Source: Anderseniella sp. (lineage in GTDB: Bacteria > Pseudomonadota > Alphaproteobacteria > Rhizobiales > Aestuariivirgaceae). From it: a stretch of DNA of 64,000 nt. Under the pieces are notes generated by a model that was not told where the DNA came from, did not search any database, and saw only the letters and a program-made list of their open reading frames with translations. The stretch spans positions 310,001 through 374,000 of the forward strand of contig JANQOK010000016.1 in NCBI GenBank assembly GCA_028289645.1, read 5' to 3'. Within the stretch, counting starts at the first letter, position 1; each line of letters starts with the position of its first letter. Positions 56,031-64,000 of the stretch are shown here, one piece after another. Made by a program: the position numbers and the translations under genes.

Positions 56031-56510
56031 ATGAAACAGATATTTCTGGCGGGCTTGTGCGCTGCAACACTGGCACTGTCGTCGCCGATAGCATCGGCCC
56101 ATGACAACAACGGTCACCGTCACCACCATGGTGCAAACCACCAGTCCAAGCACAAGCATCAGCATCGCCATTCCGACAAGGGCATTGCGGTTGCCGCGGG
56201 TGCCGTGGCGCTGCTGGCAATCGCCGCGGCGGCGAAGGCGCATGAGAACAAGGACTCCTATACCCATCACCGGGGCATAGGCAGCAGAAGCAATGCAATC
56301 TCGGCCTGTCTGCATCGGGCACTACGCCGCACAGTCAGACGCGGCGGGTACGGCGTAACACTGAGGAAGGTCCGCAGCGCCAAGTTCAACGGCTCGAGCT
56401 GGAGGGTTCGGCTTGCTGTAAGACAACGCCTGTCAGGTGGTACGAGACGCAATGTTGTCGCCGGATGCGATGTCGTGGCCAATCGCGTCCGGAACTTCTC
56501 GTTCCGTTAG
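56031..56510 (+). CDS. His-rich exported protein
   Basis: This 159-residue protein has a signal peptide (to about Ala23), then a His-rich run (HDNNGHRHHHGANHQSKHKH), a short membrane or hydrophobic helix (GIAVAAGAVALLAIAAAA), and a basic C-terminal domain with two cysteines. I recognise no family. His-rich exported proteins often bind Zn, Ni or Co. GGAG lies seven bases before ATG 56031; the ATG at 56028 also fits. Confidence 0.6.
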   Translation: MKQIFLAGLCAATLALSSPIASAHDNNGHRHHHGANHQSKHKHQHRHSDKGIAVAAGAVALLAIAAAAKAHENKDSYTHHRGIGSRSNAISACLHRALRRTVRRGGYGVTLRKVRSAKFNGSSWRVRLAVRQRLSGGTRRNVVAGCDVVANRVRNFSFR

Positions 56511-56570
56511 AGCACCGCCGGACCGACAACGGCAATTGCAGGTGTTAGCAGTGCGGTTCAGGAAGCGATC

Positions 56571-57575
56571 ATGAGCAAACTCAAGCATGGCACATTGTCA
56601 CGCCGTACCGCCGTTGCGGCAATGGCCGCCTTCGGCGTTGCCGGCGGCTTTAAATCCGGACTTGCGAGGCAGGCCTACAAGGAAGCCCATGAACTGAAAC
56701 CGGGGGAATTCTCGTGGCATCCGGAAAGGGCCACAATCGGGCCGGTCGCGATCATCGTGTCGCTGCCCGACCAGCTCGTGCATGTATATCGCAATGGCAT
56801 CCGCATCGCCGTGTCGACCTGCTCGACCGGCAAAAAAGGCCACCGGACGCCGACCGGCGTGTTCACGATCCTGCAAAAAGACAAGCATCATCATTCTTCC
56901 ACCTACAACAATGCGCCAATGCCGAACATGAACCGGCTGACCTGGTCAGGCATTGCGCTGCATGCGGGGCGCCTGCCCGGCTATCCGGCGTCGCATGGCT
57001 GCATTCGACTGCCGCTGAAGTTCTCCGCGCTGCTGTTCACCGTCACACATCTCGGCACGCCGGTGATCATTGCCAGCGGTCATACCCAGCCGCGCGAGAT
57101 TGCGCATCCCGGCATGGTGCTGGCCCAGTATGCGGAAAACGAATTCGAACAGGCCGTCGCCAAGCTGAAGGGCAAACACGTGCCCAAGGACACCGGCACG
57201 GCAACCTCGGTCATTGTCAGCCGTGCCGATCAGCAGATCCTGATTATGGAGAACGGGGAAATTGTCGCGAAAGGCCGGGCGACCATACGCAACTCACAGA
57301 CCCCTCTCGGCGAGCACGTATTCGTGCTCAACCGGCCCCATGACGGCCGGCGCGGGCTCGCCTGGCATGCCGTCGGGCATCACCATTCGCTGAGCAACGG
57401 CTTCCATGAACCTGAAGAACAGGTGATCAAGCGCATCAATGCCGACCAGGCCTCGATTGCTGCCCTGCAGCAGCGCATGCACCCGGGCATGATGCTGGTC
57501 ATGACGGATCTGCCGCTCGATCCTTCACGCAGGTCGGGAAAAGACTTTGTGATCGTTACACAGGCCGAAAGCTGA
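56571..57575 (+). CDS. L,D-transpeptidase (YkuD family)
   Basis: The 334-residue exported enzyme has a Tat-like signal (LSRRTAVAAMAAFGVAGG) and a YkuD domain (about 60-170) with the active-site motif PASHGCIRLPLKFSALLF. It should make 3-3 cross-links in peptidoglycan or attach proteins to it. The second half (about 205-290) repeats the start of a YkuD fold (SVIVSRADQQILIMENGEIV, then TPLGEHVFVLNR) but lacks the His-Gly-Cys motif, so it is probably a degenerate duplicate. Confidence 0.88.
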   Translation: MSKLKHGTLSRRTAVAAMAAFGVAGGFKSGLARQAYKEAHELKPGEFSWHPERATIGPVAIIVSLPDQLVHVYRNGIRIAVSTCSTGKKGHRTPTGVFTILQKDKHHHSSTYNNAPMPNMNRLTWSGIALHAGRLPGYPASHGCIRLPLKFSALLFTVTHLGTPVIIASGHTQPREIAHPGMVLAQYAENEFEQAVAKLKGKHVPKDTGTATSVIVSRADQQILIMENGEIVAKGRATIRNSQTPLGEHVFVLNRPHDGRRGLAWHAVGHHHSLSNGFHEPEEQVIKRINADQASIAALQQRMHPGMMLVMTDLPLDPSRRSGKDFVIVTQAES

Positions 57576-57598
57576 TCTGCCGGAACAGGAGAGTATCC

Positions 57599-58174
57599 AT
57601 GGCAATTTCTTCAAGACTGCTTGTCTCGGGTCTTGCGCTCATCTTCATGTCAGTATCCGGGACAGCGCGGGCTGCACCGAGTTTCGATTGCAGCAAGGCG
57701 GCCACACAGGTCGAAAACATGATCTGCGATCACCCAAGGATTGCCCAACTGGACAGTGACCTTGCCGATGCCTACAGGACCGCACTGCGCGATTCTCCTT
57801 GGGCGTCCGCCAACAGGCGCATTCGCGCTGAGCAAAAGCAGTGGATTGCACGCCGAAACCGTTGCGAAACGCCCCGTTGCCTGGGTCAGGTCTACCATCA
57901 GCGCATCGGCGTGCTTTACGGCGAAGTGTCCGGTTCGGGTCCGGAGAACGGGCCAGCACAGGCCGGCCCCGATACTATGATGGCAAGCTGCCGCGACCGG
58001 GCGGCGCATGTGTTCCACACGCGCCAGTCCAACATCGAGACGAAATATGAAGGCCAGCGCACGGATGGCTCTCATGCCGTCAACGGCACGGTGTATCTGC
58101 GCCGCGCGGAAGAAACCTTCCAGTGCTCGTTCATGGACGACGGGTCCCGGATCACCCGGTTTGTAGTCAACTGA
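57599..58174 (+). CDS. LprI-like (DUF1311) exported protein
   Basis: This 191-residue protein has a signal peptide (to about Ala25) and an LprI-like domain with FDCSKAATQVENMICDHPRI, AQLDSDLADAYRTAL and EQKQWIARRNRCETPRCLGQ. LprI of Mycobacterium inhibits lysozyme. The C-terminal part (about 110-191) is unassigned and contains two more cysteines. AGGAGAG precedes ATG 57599. It is 23 bases after the L,D-transpeptidase and may share its transcript. Confidence 0.82.
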   Translation: MAISSRLLVSGLALIFMSVSGTARAAPSFDCSKAATQVENMICDHPRIAQLDSDLADAYRTALRDSPWASANRRIRAEQKQWIARRNRCETPRCLGQVYHQRIGVLYGEVSGSGPENGPAQAGPDTMMASCRDRAAHVFHTRQSNIETKYEGQRTDGSHAVNGTVYLRRAEETFQCSFMDDGSRITRFVVN

Positions 58175-58449
58175 CCGGATTGGCAGATGTCCGGACCGTC
58201 GAATGGCACGCCAGATAGGCTGCGGCCGGCAACTTGTTGATACAAAATCGTCACAACAAATCCACTTACCAACAGACCGGGGATATGCTACGTCCCGGCT
58301 CGCGCCAATTGTTAGATGATTTCTGAACGACCCCGGTATTGCCGACTAGCCCAGTAACCTTCCGACAATGTAAAGCGAGACGACCGGCCTGTCCGCCTGC
58401 ACAAGGCATCGCGGAGGCCAAATGAGCATTGAATAAGGAAATTCGAGCA

Positions 58450-58659
58450 ATGACTATCGGTACCGTAAAATTCTTCAACACCACCAAGGGGTATGGCTTT
58501 ATCGAGCCTGAAGATGGGTCCAAGGACGCTTTTGTCCACATTTCCGCAGTGGAGCGTGCCGGCATGTCCACGCTGAATGAAGGCCAGAAGGTTGAGTTCG
58601 AACTGGTTACCGACCGCAAGTCCGGCAAGATGGCCGCTGACAACCTCAAGGCTGTCTAG
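58450..58659 (+). CDS. cold shock domain protein
   Basis: This 69-residue CspA-like protein has the RNA-binding motifs [20 protein letters not shown] and [14 protein letters not shown]. It binds single-stranded RNA or DNA and often melts RNA structures. AAGGAAAT precedes the ATG. A long leader of about 190 bases with several hairpins precedes it, as in other cold-shock genes, but no heat or cold sensor is proven. Confidence 0.93.
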   Translation: MTIGTVKFFNTTKGYGFIEPEDGSKDAFVHISAVERAGMSTLNEGQKVEFELVTDRKSGKMAADNLKAV

Positions 58660-58698
58660 GGTCCCGGGTCCGGGCTCTGCAGCATGAAACGAGTTTGA

Positions 58699-58736
58699 GC
58701 CGGTTCGCAGGGACATCCTGACGAGCCGGTTTTTTT
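58699..58736 (+). terminator. intrinsic terminator after cold-shock gene
   Basis: CCGGTTCG pairs with CGAGCCGG through one wobble, and an inner CAGG/CCTG extends the stem past one bulged A. Seven T residues follow. Confidence 0.8.
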
Positions 58737-58795
58737 GATTGCAAATGTTCATGTTTTGATCTTTTTAAATTGCAGAATCGCGGTATGCTGTCTGA

Positions 58796-59956
58796 ATGGA
58801 CTTTTCAGAAACAGCAATTCTGGTTGGGCAGACCGCCATAACATGGGGTCATCTGGCCGTGGGCACTACAATGCTGGTGGTGGCGTTGCTGGTCGCTGCA
58901 GTCATGCTGGCCTGGCGCGCTGCCAGAGGTGGCGGGCAGCAGTCGGTAGACGCCATGCGCCGGGCGGCGGAACTTGAGACAAAGCTGGCTGAAATGTCGG
59001 GGCAGCTGCGCGGACTGGCTGAACATTCGGCTTCGACGCAGGCCCATCTGGCGCAAACCCTGGACACGCGGCTTGACCAGGTATCGCAACGGCTTGGAGC
59101 CGGTCTCAACGAAACCAGCCAGCGCACCACCCGGTCGTTGCAGAAACTCAATGAGCGCCTGGCCGTGATAGATTCCGCGCAGGCCAACCTGACCAACCTG
59201 TCTTCCGAAATGCTGACACTGCGCGATATCCTGGCCAACAAGCAGTCGCGTGGTGCCTATGGTCAGGCCCGCATGGAAGCCATCATCCGCGACGGTCTGC
59301 ACGCAACCGCCTATTCGTTCCAGACCACACTATCGAACGGTACACGTCCGGACTGCCTGATCCGCCTGCCGGAAAACGACATCTCGGTGGTGATCGATGC
59401 AAAATTTCCGCTGGAAGGCTTCAATGCCCTGAAGCAGGCTGATCCGGACGACGATCTCAAGCCTTATCAGCAACGCTTCAGGGCCGACGTGCTGAAACAT
59501 ATCAAGGACATTTCGGAGAAATATCTGCTCAAGGGGGAAACCCACGAGACAGCCATCATGTTCGTTCCATCCGAGTCCATCTATGCCGACCTGCATGAAA
59601 ACTTTGAGGACATTATCCAGCGCGCCCACCGGCAGCAGGTCATCATAGCCTCGCCCAACGTGCTGATGCTGCTGGTGCAGACGATGCAGGCCGTGTTCAA
59701 GGATGCACGCATGCGCGAACAAGCCGTGGTCATTCAGACCGAAGTGGTGCGGCTGATGGAAGATGTCGGGCGCATGCATGACCGGGTGCTGGATCTGCAG
59801 CGCCACTTCGGCCAGGCAGGAAAGGACATCGAGAAAATCGTCATCTCATCCGACAAGATCACCAGGCGCGGTGCCAAGATCGAGCAGGTCGAATTTGCAG
59901 ACACGGCAAAAAGTGATGGCGATTCCTCGCCACCACGTCTTGTTGCCGGTGAATAG
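58796..59956 (+). CDS. rmuC: DNA recombination protein RmuC
   Basis: RmuC limits inversion at short inverted repeats in E. coli. The 386-residue protein has one N-terminal membrane helix (about 20-40), a long coiled coil (about 50-150) and a RmuC nuclease-like domain with GAYGQARMEAIIRDGL, RPDCLIRLPENDISVVIDAK and ETAIMFVPSESIYADLHENF. It is convergent with the TadG-like gene. Confidence 0.93.
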   Translation: MDFSETAILVGQTAITWGHLAVGTTMLVVALLVAAVMLAWRAARGGGQQSVDAMRRAAELETKLAEMSGQLRGLAEHSASTQAHLAQTLDTRLDQVSQRLGAGLNETSQRTTRSLQKLNERLAVIDSAQANLTNLSSEMLTLRDILANKQSRGAYGQARMEAIIRDGLHATAYSFQTTLSNGTRPDCLIRLPENDISVVIDAKFPLEGFNALKQADPDDDLKPYQQRFRADVLKHIKDISEKYLLKGETHETAIMFVPSESIYADLHENFEDIIQRAHRQQVIIASPNVLMLLVQTMQAVFKDARMREQAVVIQTEVVRLMEDVGRMHDRVLDLQRHFGQAGKDIEKIVISSDKITRRGAKIEQVEFADTAKSDGDSSPPRLVAGE

Positions 59957-59979
59957 GCGGAGTTCGTCAGCCCAACACG

Positions 59980-61302
59980 TTACTTGGACAGGAAAATGGC
60001 CTTTGCAATCTGCTGGCGAATTTCCTCAAACGCACTGGTCAGGTCGTTTGCACTTTCGGCCTTGAAGAAATGCTTGTCCGGATCGGTGGCGCAATTGCGC
60101 AACCGGGTTTCTGTAGCGTTGTCGTTAAGGGCGAAGGCGATGGTGATGACCGTGATCTGCTCTCCAGACTTGATGTTGGTGCACAGTTTGGTCAGGTTGT
60201 CCTCGCCGTCGAAACGGTCCCTGGATCCGCCAGGCCCGAATGCCGGCGTGGTCTGCTTGCCATCGGTCAGCACGACAATGAATTTCTTGTTGTCCTCATC
60301 ACCGTAGCTGCGCGCCGAGTACGGCGCCGCCGGTTCCAGCAGATGCCAGCCGAACTCAACGCCGAGTGAAATGTTGGTGTAGCCATACGGCTTCATGGCC
60401 TGCAGCTGGCTCACGGTATCAAAATGGTTGGACGACAATTCGCGCACCTGCAGCTTGTTGGCGAGATAGCCGTTGCCATTGTGCTTGTAGCCGTCACAGT
60501 AGTAACTGGCCTGATCCCGATAGCCGCCCCACTTTGTTGGCTTGGCCTGGCCCCATTTTGTCTTGTTGGAACCGCCCGGCTTGGCAGAGGTGGTGTTATG
60601 CGGATACTGCCGGTCATAGGTGCACCCGGTCCAGCTTCCGCCACCGGCGCCAACGACATAACTGGCCGGCAGTGTCGCATAAACATTGTGCGAAAACGGA
60701 ACCAGGCCGAACCGGACCTCCGTGTTCTTACCGTTGTCGGTCAGGCCGTTGACCATGTCGATCGCCGCCTTGCGCATGGTGATGTACTTCTGCTCGCCGG
60801 CAGAACGTTTTTGCATGGATGACGAGTAATCCAGCACCAGGGCGATTTCGGCACGCGCAGGCAGATTGAAGTTGACGGTTGAGCTTGCGCCGACATTGAG
60901 TTTGTCGAGACCACCGATGCGCAGCAACGTGGCGGGCAGGCCGCCATCATATGATACGGTGAGGCTGCCGTCTTCAAAGCTGACCTGCGGCTCACCGTTA
61001 AGACTGTCGGCAATGCCGTCCTTCAGGTTGGCCTGAAACGTTTCAAGCGCAATCTTGCGGCGTTCAGCCTGCGATGTACCGGGTTTGGCTGCAGCGCCGG
61101 CCAATGCGCTTGCATCCAGCGACGCCTGCACTTCAGCGCGTGCTGCATCTACACGATAAAAGTCCACCGCGGCACCTGCAGCGAGAAACATCGGGATTGC
61201 TGCAAGCCCGGCCAGCAAGGCCACTGCGCCTCGCGTATCGCGAGAAAAGCCAATGGCCAGTTGCCGGATAGCGGTCGTCGTTTTGTTGGCGCCGAATTTC
61301 AT
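59980..61302 (-). CDS. TadG-like pilus/vWA domain protein
   Basis: The 440-residue protein has an N-terminal hydrophobic segment (DTRGAVALLAGLAAIPMFLA) of the TadE/TadG type, a pseudopilin-like stalk, and a von Willebrand A domain (about 150-440). The metal site DYSSSM is present, and VVLTDGKQTT and a C-terminal AFEEIRQQIAKAIF follow. Such proteins are exported with Tad systems, but no other tad gene is in the window. ATG 61302 follows AGGGA. Confidence 0.85.
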   Translation of the reverse strand: MKFGANKTTTAIRQLAIGFSRDTRGAVALLAGLAAIPMFLAAGAAVDFYRVDAARAEVQASLDASALAGAAAKPGTSQAERRKIALETFQANLKDGIADSLNGEPQVSFEDGSLTVSYDGGLPATLLRIGGLDKLNVGASSTVNFNLPARAEIALVLDYSSSMQKRSAGEQKYITMRKAAIDMVNGLTDNGKNTEVRFGLVPFSHNVYATLPASYVVGAGGGSWTGCTYDRQYPHNTTSAKPGGSNKTKWGQAKPTKWGGYRDQASYYCDGYKHNGNGYLANKLQVRELSSNHFDTVSQLQAMKPYGYTNISLGVEFGWHLLEPAAPYSARSYGDEDNKKFIVVLTDGKQTTPAFGPGGSRDRFDGEDNLTKLCTNIKSGEQITVITIAFALNDNATETRLRNCATDPDKHFFKAESANDLTSAFEEIRQQIAKAIFLSK

Positions 61303-61508
61303 GCCGTCATTCCCTCTGTTGTTCGCGGTCCTTCGAGTCCAGAACCGGCACATGTGAGTAACTATTGGCAAAGCACAGCAAGCTTCGGGCCAAACATGCC
61401 AAAAGCACCGTCTGACCCTGTGAATTTGGCAAGAGTAAAGTTTAAACGGATGGTTAACCGTATCGGCACTTTGCCGGGTTTTGTGGAAAAACCGTCAGCG
61501 AGCGCAGT

Positions 61509-62114
61509 TTACAGCGATCGGCGGGCCTTTACGGCCGCCGCCAGGGTGCCCTCATCAAGGTAGTCCAGTTCCCCACCGACCGGCACACCGTGTGCCAATC
61601 TGGTCACCTTGACGTTGTTTTCTGCAAGCTGATCCATGATGTAATGAGCCGTCGTCTGGCCATCAACAGTGGCATTAACGGCAATCATAACCTCTTTCAC
61701 GCCGCCGGTTGTCACCCGTTGCACCAGTTCGGCAATTCGAAGATCTTCAGGCCTGATCCCGTCGATTGCTGACAGGGTACCGCCGAGCACGTGATATACA
61801 CCGGAAATTGCCGACGCGCGCTCAAGAGCCCACAGGTCTGCAACCTCTTCAACCACGCAAATCTGGGTGGTGTCGCGGCGCGGGTCCGAGCACAAGGTAC
61901 ACGGATTAACCACGTCGACATTGCCGCATACTCTGCACTCGGACACCTTGTCCAGGACATCGCCAAGTGCCGCGCCGAGAGGCTGCAGCAGTTTTTCCCG
62001 GTTTTTGACCAGATGCAGGGCGGCACGGCGAGCAGAGCGCGGCCCCAGCCCCGGCAGACGGGCCAACAACTGGATCAGGCGTTCAATTTCAACGCCGACG
62101 ACACTCCGCTTCAT
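61509..62114 (-). CDS. recR: recombination mediator RecR
   Basis: RecR works with RecF and RecO to load RecA at gaps. The 201-residue protein has [20 protein letters not shown], the four-cysteine zinc site [16 protein letters not shown], and the Toprim domain with [16 protein letters not shown] and [20 protein letters not shown]. It is last in the dnaX-ybaB-recR cluster. Start 62114 gives the normal N-terminus. Confidence 0.96.
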   Translation of the reverse strand: MKRSVVGVEIERLIQLLARLPGLGPRSARRAALHLVKNREKLLQPLGAALGDVLDKVSECRVCGNVDVVNPCTLCSDPRRDTTQICVVEEVADLWALERASAISGVYHVLGGTLSAIDGIRPEDLRIAELVQRVTTGGVKEVMIAVNATVDGQTTAHYIMDQLAENNVKVTRLAHGVPVGGELDYLDEGTLAAAVKARRSL

Positions 62115-62187
62115 GACCGCACCCGTCCGGCATAACCGCATCTGTCCGCGCAGGTGAAGAAACTGGCGTGCGGGAACGGCACTATCA

Positions 62188-62514
62188 TTACATTCCCGGT
62201 ATGTTGAAGCCGGGCGGCAGAGCCATACCGCCGGTCACGTCTTTCATCTGCTCGGCAACCAGCTGATCGACCTTGGCCCTGGCTTCGTTGTAGGCGGCCA
62301 TCAGAAGATCCTCGAGGATCTCTTTCTCGTCAGGTTTCATCAGGCTGTCGTCAACCTCGATCGACTGCATCAGGTTCTTGCCGTTCAGGGTCACCTTGAC
62401 CAGGCCGGCGCCAGCCTGACCGGTGACGGTCATCTCGTCCAGGCGAGCCTGCATGTCGGCCATCTTGGTTTGCATTTCCTGGACCTGTTTCATCATATTG
62501 CCGATATTCTTCAT
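62188..62514 (-). CDS. YbaB/EbfC nucleoid-associated protein
   Basis: This 108-residue protein binds DNA and helps shape the nucleoid. It starts [20 protein letters not shown] and has [20 protein letters not shown] and [24 protein letters not shown] lies before ATG 62514. It stands between dnaX and recR as usual. Confidence 0.95.
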   Translation of the reverse strand: MKNIGNMMKQVQEMQTKMADMQARLDEMTVTGQAGAGLVKVTLNGKNLMQSIEVDDSLMKPDEKEILEDLLMAAYNEARAKVDQLVAEQMKDVTGGMALPPGFNIPGM

Positions 62515-62571
62515 TGGGCCTTCACCTCATACCTGCCGGGTTCATCCTGGGGTTAATTGTATCGATAACTG

Positions 62572-64000
62572 TCAGTCAGCCGGGTCTTCTGGTGCTTCGC
62601 CGTCAAAACCGTGCTGGTCTTCTAATACCGGCGCAGCGGATTCGGCTTTCAGGTCGCGCACTTCCAAGATCTCAGCGCGCGGAAATCCCTTCAGCACCGC
62701 CTGCACATCCTCACTCTCACGCGCCCGGCGGAACAGGTCGTCTCGGCGTTCACGCTTTTGATCCGCAATGGTCTGGCCGGGCGCCTGGGATGTGGACACC
62801 GAAACAATCCAGCGGCTTCCGGTCCACGCTTCAAGGCGGCGGGACAGCTCATTTGCGATGCCTGCCGGCGCATCAGGCAACAGAGACAATTCAATGCGCC
62901 CCGCCCCGATCGATACAGGCAGCACATGGCGCTCCAGTTCGCGCACCAGCTTTACATCGCGTTTGCTTGAAACATAGGCCACCAAGTCCTCGAATGACTT
63001 AAAACCTGTCGGCTGCGGCGGATGGCTGGCGACCCCGGTGTCGTCATCTGACGGCGCCGGCGCCGGTTGCGCCGCAGTCATCACCGGTGCATGGGCAACC
63101 GGAGGTGAACCGGCGGCCGGTGCCGATGCCGGCGGAGCCGCTGCAGGTGCCGGCGTCGCAGTGCCAGCGTCAGGTGACGACGAAGTATCCTGCATCGACC
63201 CGGCGGGCTCGCCTGGATCGCTCTCCCGCACAATGCGGGCCAATTGTTCAGGTGTCGGCATGTCGGACACATGCGCCAGGCGGATCAGCAGCATCTCCGC
63301 TGCCATAAGGGCGTTGCCAGCCCGCGAGACTTCTTCCAGGCCTTTGAGAAGCATCTGCCAACTGCGGGCCAGCACCGGCATGGCGAGCTTGTCGGCAAAC
63401 TCCAGCCCCTTTGTCCGTTCAGCCTGGGAAACGGCGGCATCGTCGGCCGACTTCGGTGCTACTTTCAGCTTGGTGACCCAGTGCACGAAACCGGCAAGAT
63501 CGGCGATGATCACTTCCGGATCCGCGCCCAGGTTGTGCTGCGCCTCAACTTCGTCCAGGGCGGCTGCCGCGTCGCCGCGCATGACGGCTTCAAACAGGTC
63601 GATAATGCGGGCCCGGTCGGACAGGCCGAGCATGGACTGGACATCGTCGGCACGCACCTGATTGGTCCCATAGGCAATCGCCTGGTCAAGCAGGGACAGG
63701 CCGTCGCGGACCGAGCCTTCGGCGGCCCGGGCAATCATGCCCAGTGCGTCGGCCTCGGCCTTGACGCCTTCCAGGTCGCAAATCCGCTGGAAATGCTCGA
63801 CAAGCAGCGCCGCCTCAAGCCGGCGCAGGTCGAAACGCTGACAGCGCGACAGAACCGTTACAGGGACTTTTCGTATCTCGGTCGTGGCAAAAATGAACTT
63901 CACATGCGGTGGTGGCTCTTCGAGTGTCTTCAGCAGCGCGTTGAAGGCCGCCGTGGACAGCATATGCACTTCATCGATGATGTAGACCTTGTACCGTGCC
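62572..64000 (-). CDS. dnaX: DNA polymerase III subunit gamma/tau, N-terminus cut by window
   Basis: The clamp-loader ATPase has lost its start to the right window edge; 476 residues remain. The first visible residues include the Walker B region KVYIIDEVHM, then ALLKTLEEPPPHVKFIFATT and the sensor VLSRCQRFDLRR. A Pro/Ala linker (about 275-330 of the visible chain) precedes the polymerase-binding C-terminal domain with RRDDLFRRARESEDVQAVLK. No clear frameshift slippery site (A6G or similar) is seen in the linker, so only tau may be made. Confidence 0.95.
   Translation of the reverse strand, partial: ARYKVYIIDEVHMLSTAAFNALLKTLEEPPPHVKFIFATTEIRKVPVTVLSRCQRFDLRRLEAALLVEHFQRICDLEGVKAEADALGMIARAAEGSVRDGLSLLDQAIAYGTNQVRADDVQSMLGLSDRARIIDLFEAVMRGDAAAALDEVEAQHNLGADPEVIIADLAGFVHWVTKLKVAPKSADDAAVSQAERTKGLEFADKLAMPVLARSWQMLLKGLEEVSRAGNALMAAEMLLIRLAHVSDMPTPEQLARIVRESDPGEPAGSMQDTSSSPDAGTATPAPAAAPPASAPAAGSPPVAHAPVMTAAQPAPAPSDDDTGVASHPPQPTGFKSFEDLVAYVSSKRDVKLVRELERHVLPVSIGAGRIELSLLPDAPAGIANELSRRLEAWTGSRWIVSVSTSQAPGQTIADQKRERRDDLFRRARESEDVQAVLKGFPRAEILEVRDLKAESAAPVLEDQHGFDGEAPEDPAD

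Noticed and set aside
62900..63200. Programmed frameshift site in dnaX for making gamma
   Set aside because: No A-rich slippery heptamer with a following hairpin was seen in the visible part of the linker.

Overview
This window looks like chromosomal DNA of an aerobic alphaproteobacterium, most likely in the order Hyphomicrobiales (Rhizobiales). The signs are the aa3 cytochrome oxidase operon in alphaproteobacterial order (ctaC-ctaD-ctaB-small membrane protein-ctaG-ctaE, then DUF983 and SURF1), an IalB-family protein, two DUF1127 proteins, a DUF4170 protein, a plant-type GshA, and a CIRCE-controlled groESL operon. Base composition is GC-rich throughout. I see no rRNA, tRNA, CRISPR array, insertion sequence or prophage. 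Nearly all of the window is housekeeping or small accessory gene clusters. No genus can be named from the sequence alone.

Layout. 1-3.3 kb: ispH (cut by the window edge), rnhA, a peroxiredoxin, a DsbD-N-like periplasmic protein and a YqgE/AlgH protein. 3.3-8 kb: a large membrane-bound PAS-GGDEF-EAL protein with a long low-complexity, histone-H1-like tail, then a GNAT acetyltransferase. 8-17.3 kb, minus strand: the respiratory block ctaC-ctaD-ctaB-54 aa protein-ctaG-ctaE, a terminator, then a tightly coupled run DUF983-SURF1-thrC-M16 peptidase-GNAT. 17.7-23.5 kb, plus strand: IalB protein, tldD, HAD phosphatase, MATE transporter and two DUF937-like proteins. 23.5-28.5 kb: DUF1127/LysR divergent pair, a methyltransferase, a cobalamin riboswitch with two tiny coupled ORFs, and a LysR/NTF2-like/cupin module. 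28.7-35.6 kb: J-domain protein, a PAS-GAF-GGDEF diguanylate cyclase, an outer-membrane barrel carrying a peptidase S74 chaperone domain, an HxlR/DUF1127 divergent pair, a PNPOx-like protein and an SH3 protein.

35.6-41.2 kb, minus strand, is a metabolic cluster: an enolase-superfamily enzyme, a beta-hydroxyacid dehydrogenase and a double RidA protein, followed by an unlisted 29-residue pqqA gene, a cytochrome c and a PQQ-dependent dehydrogenase. 41.3-49.6 kb is housekeeping: gshA, rsmE, DUF3291, ubiA, pmbA/tldE, an inositol-phosphatase-like enzyme, DUF4170, ribF and a TIGR01459 HAD protein. 49.6-58.7 kb: a degenerate EAL membrane protein, small secreted proteins, groESL with CIRCE, an AraC regulator, an L,D-transpeptidase, an LprI-like protein and a cold-shock protein. 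58.8-64 kb: rmuC, a TadG/vWA protein, and the recR-ybaB-dnaX cluster (dnaX is cut by the window edge).

The points most worth a second look are the orphan pqqA with a palindrome inside its putative promoter, the cobalamin riboswitch that controls only a 23-residue peptide coupled to an unrecognised 100-residue protein, the EAL phosphodiesterase with a histone-like tail, the S74 domain on a beta-barrel, and an enolase-superfamily enzyme that lacks expected active-site residues.
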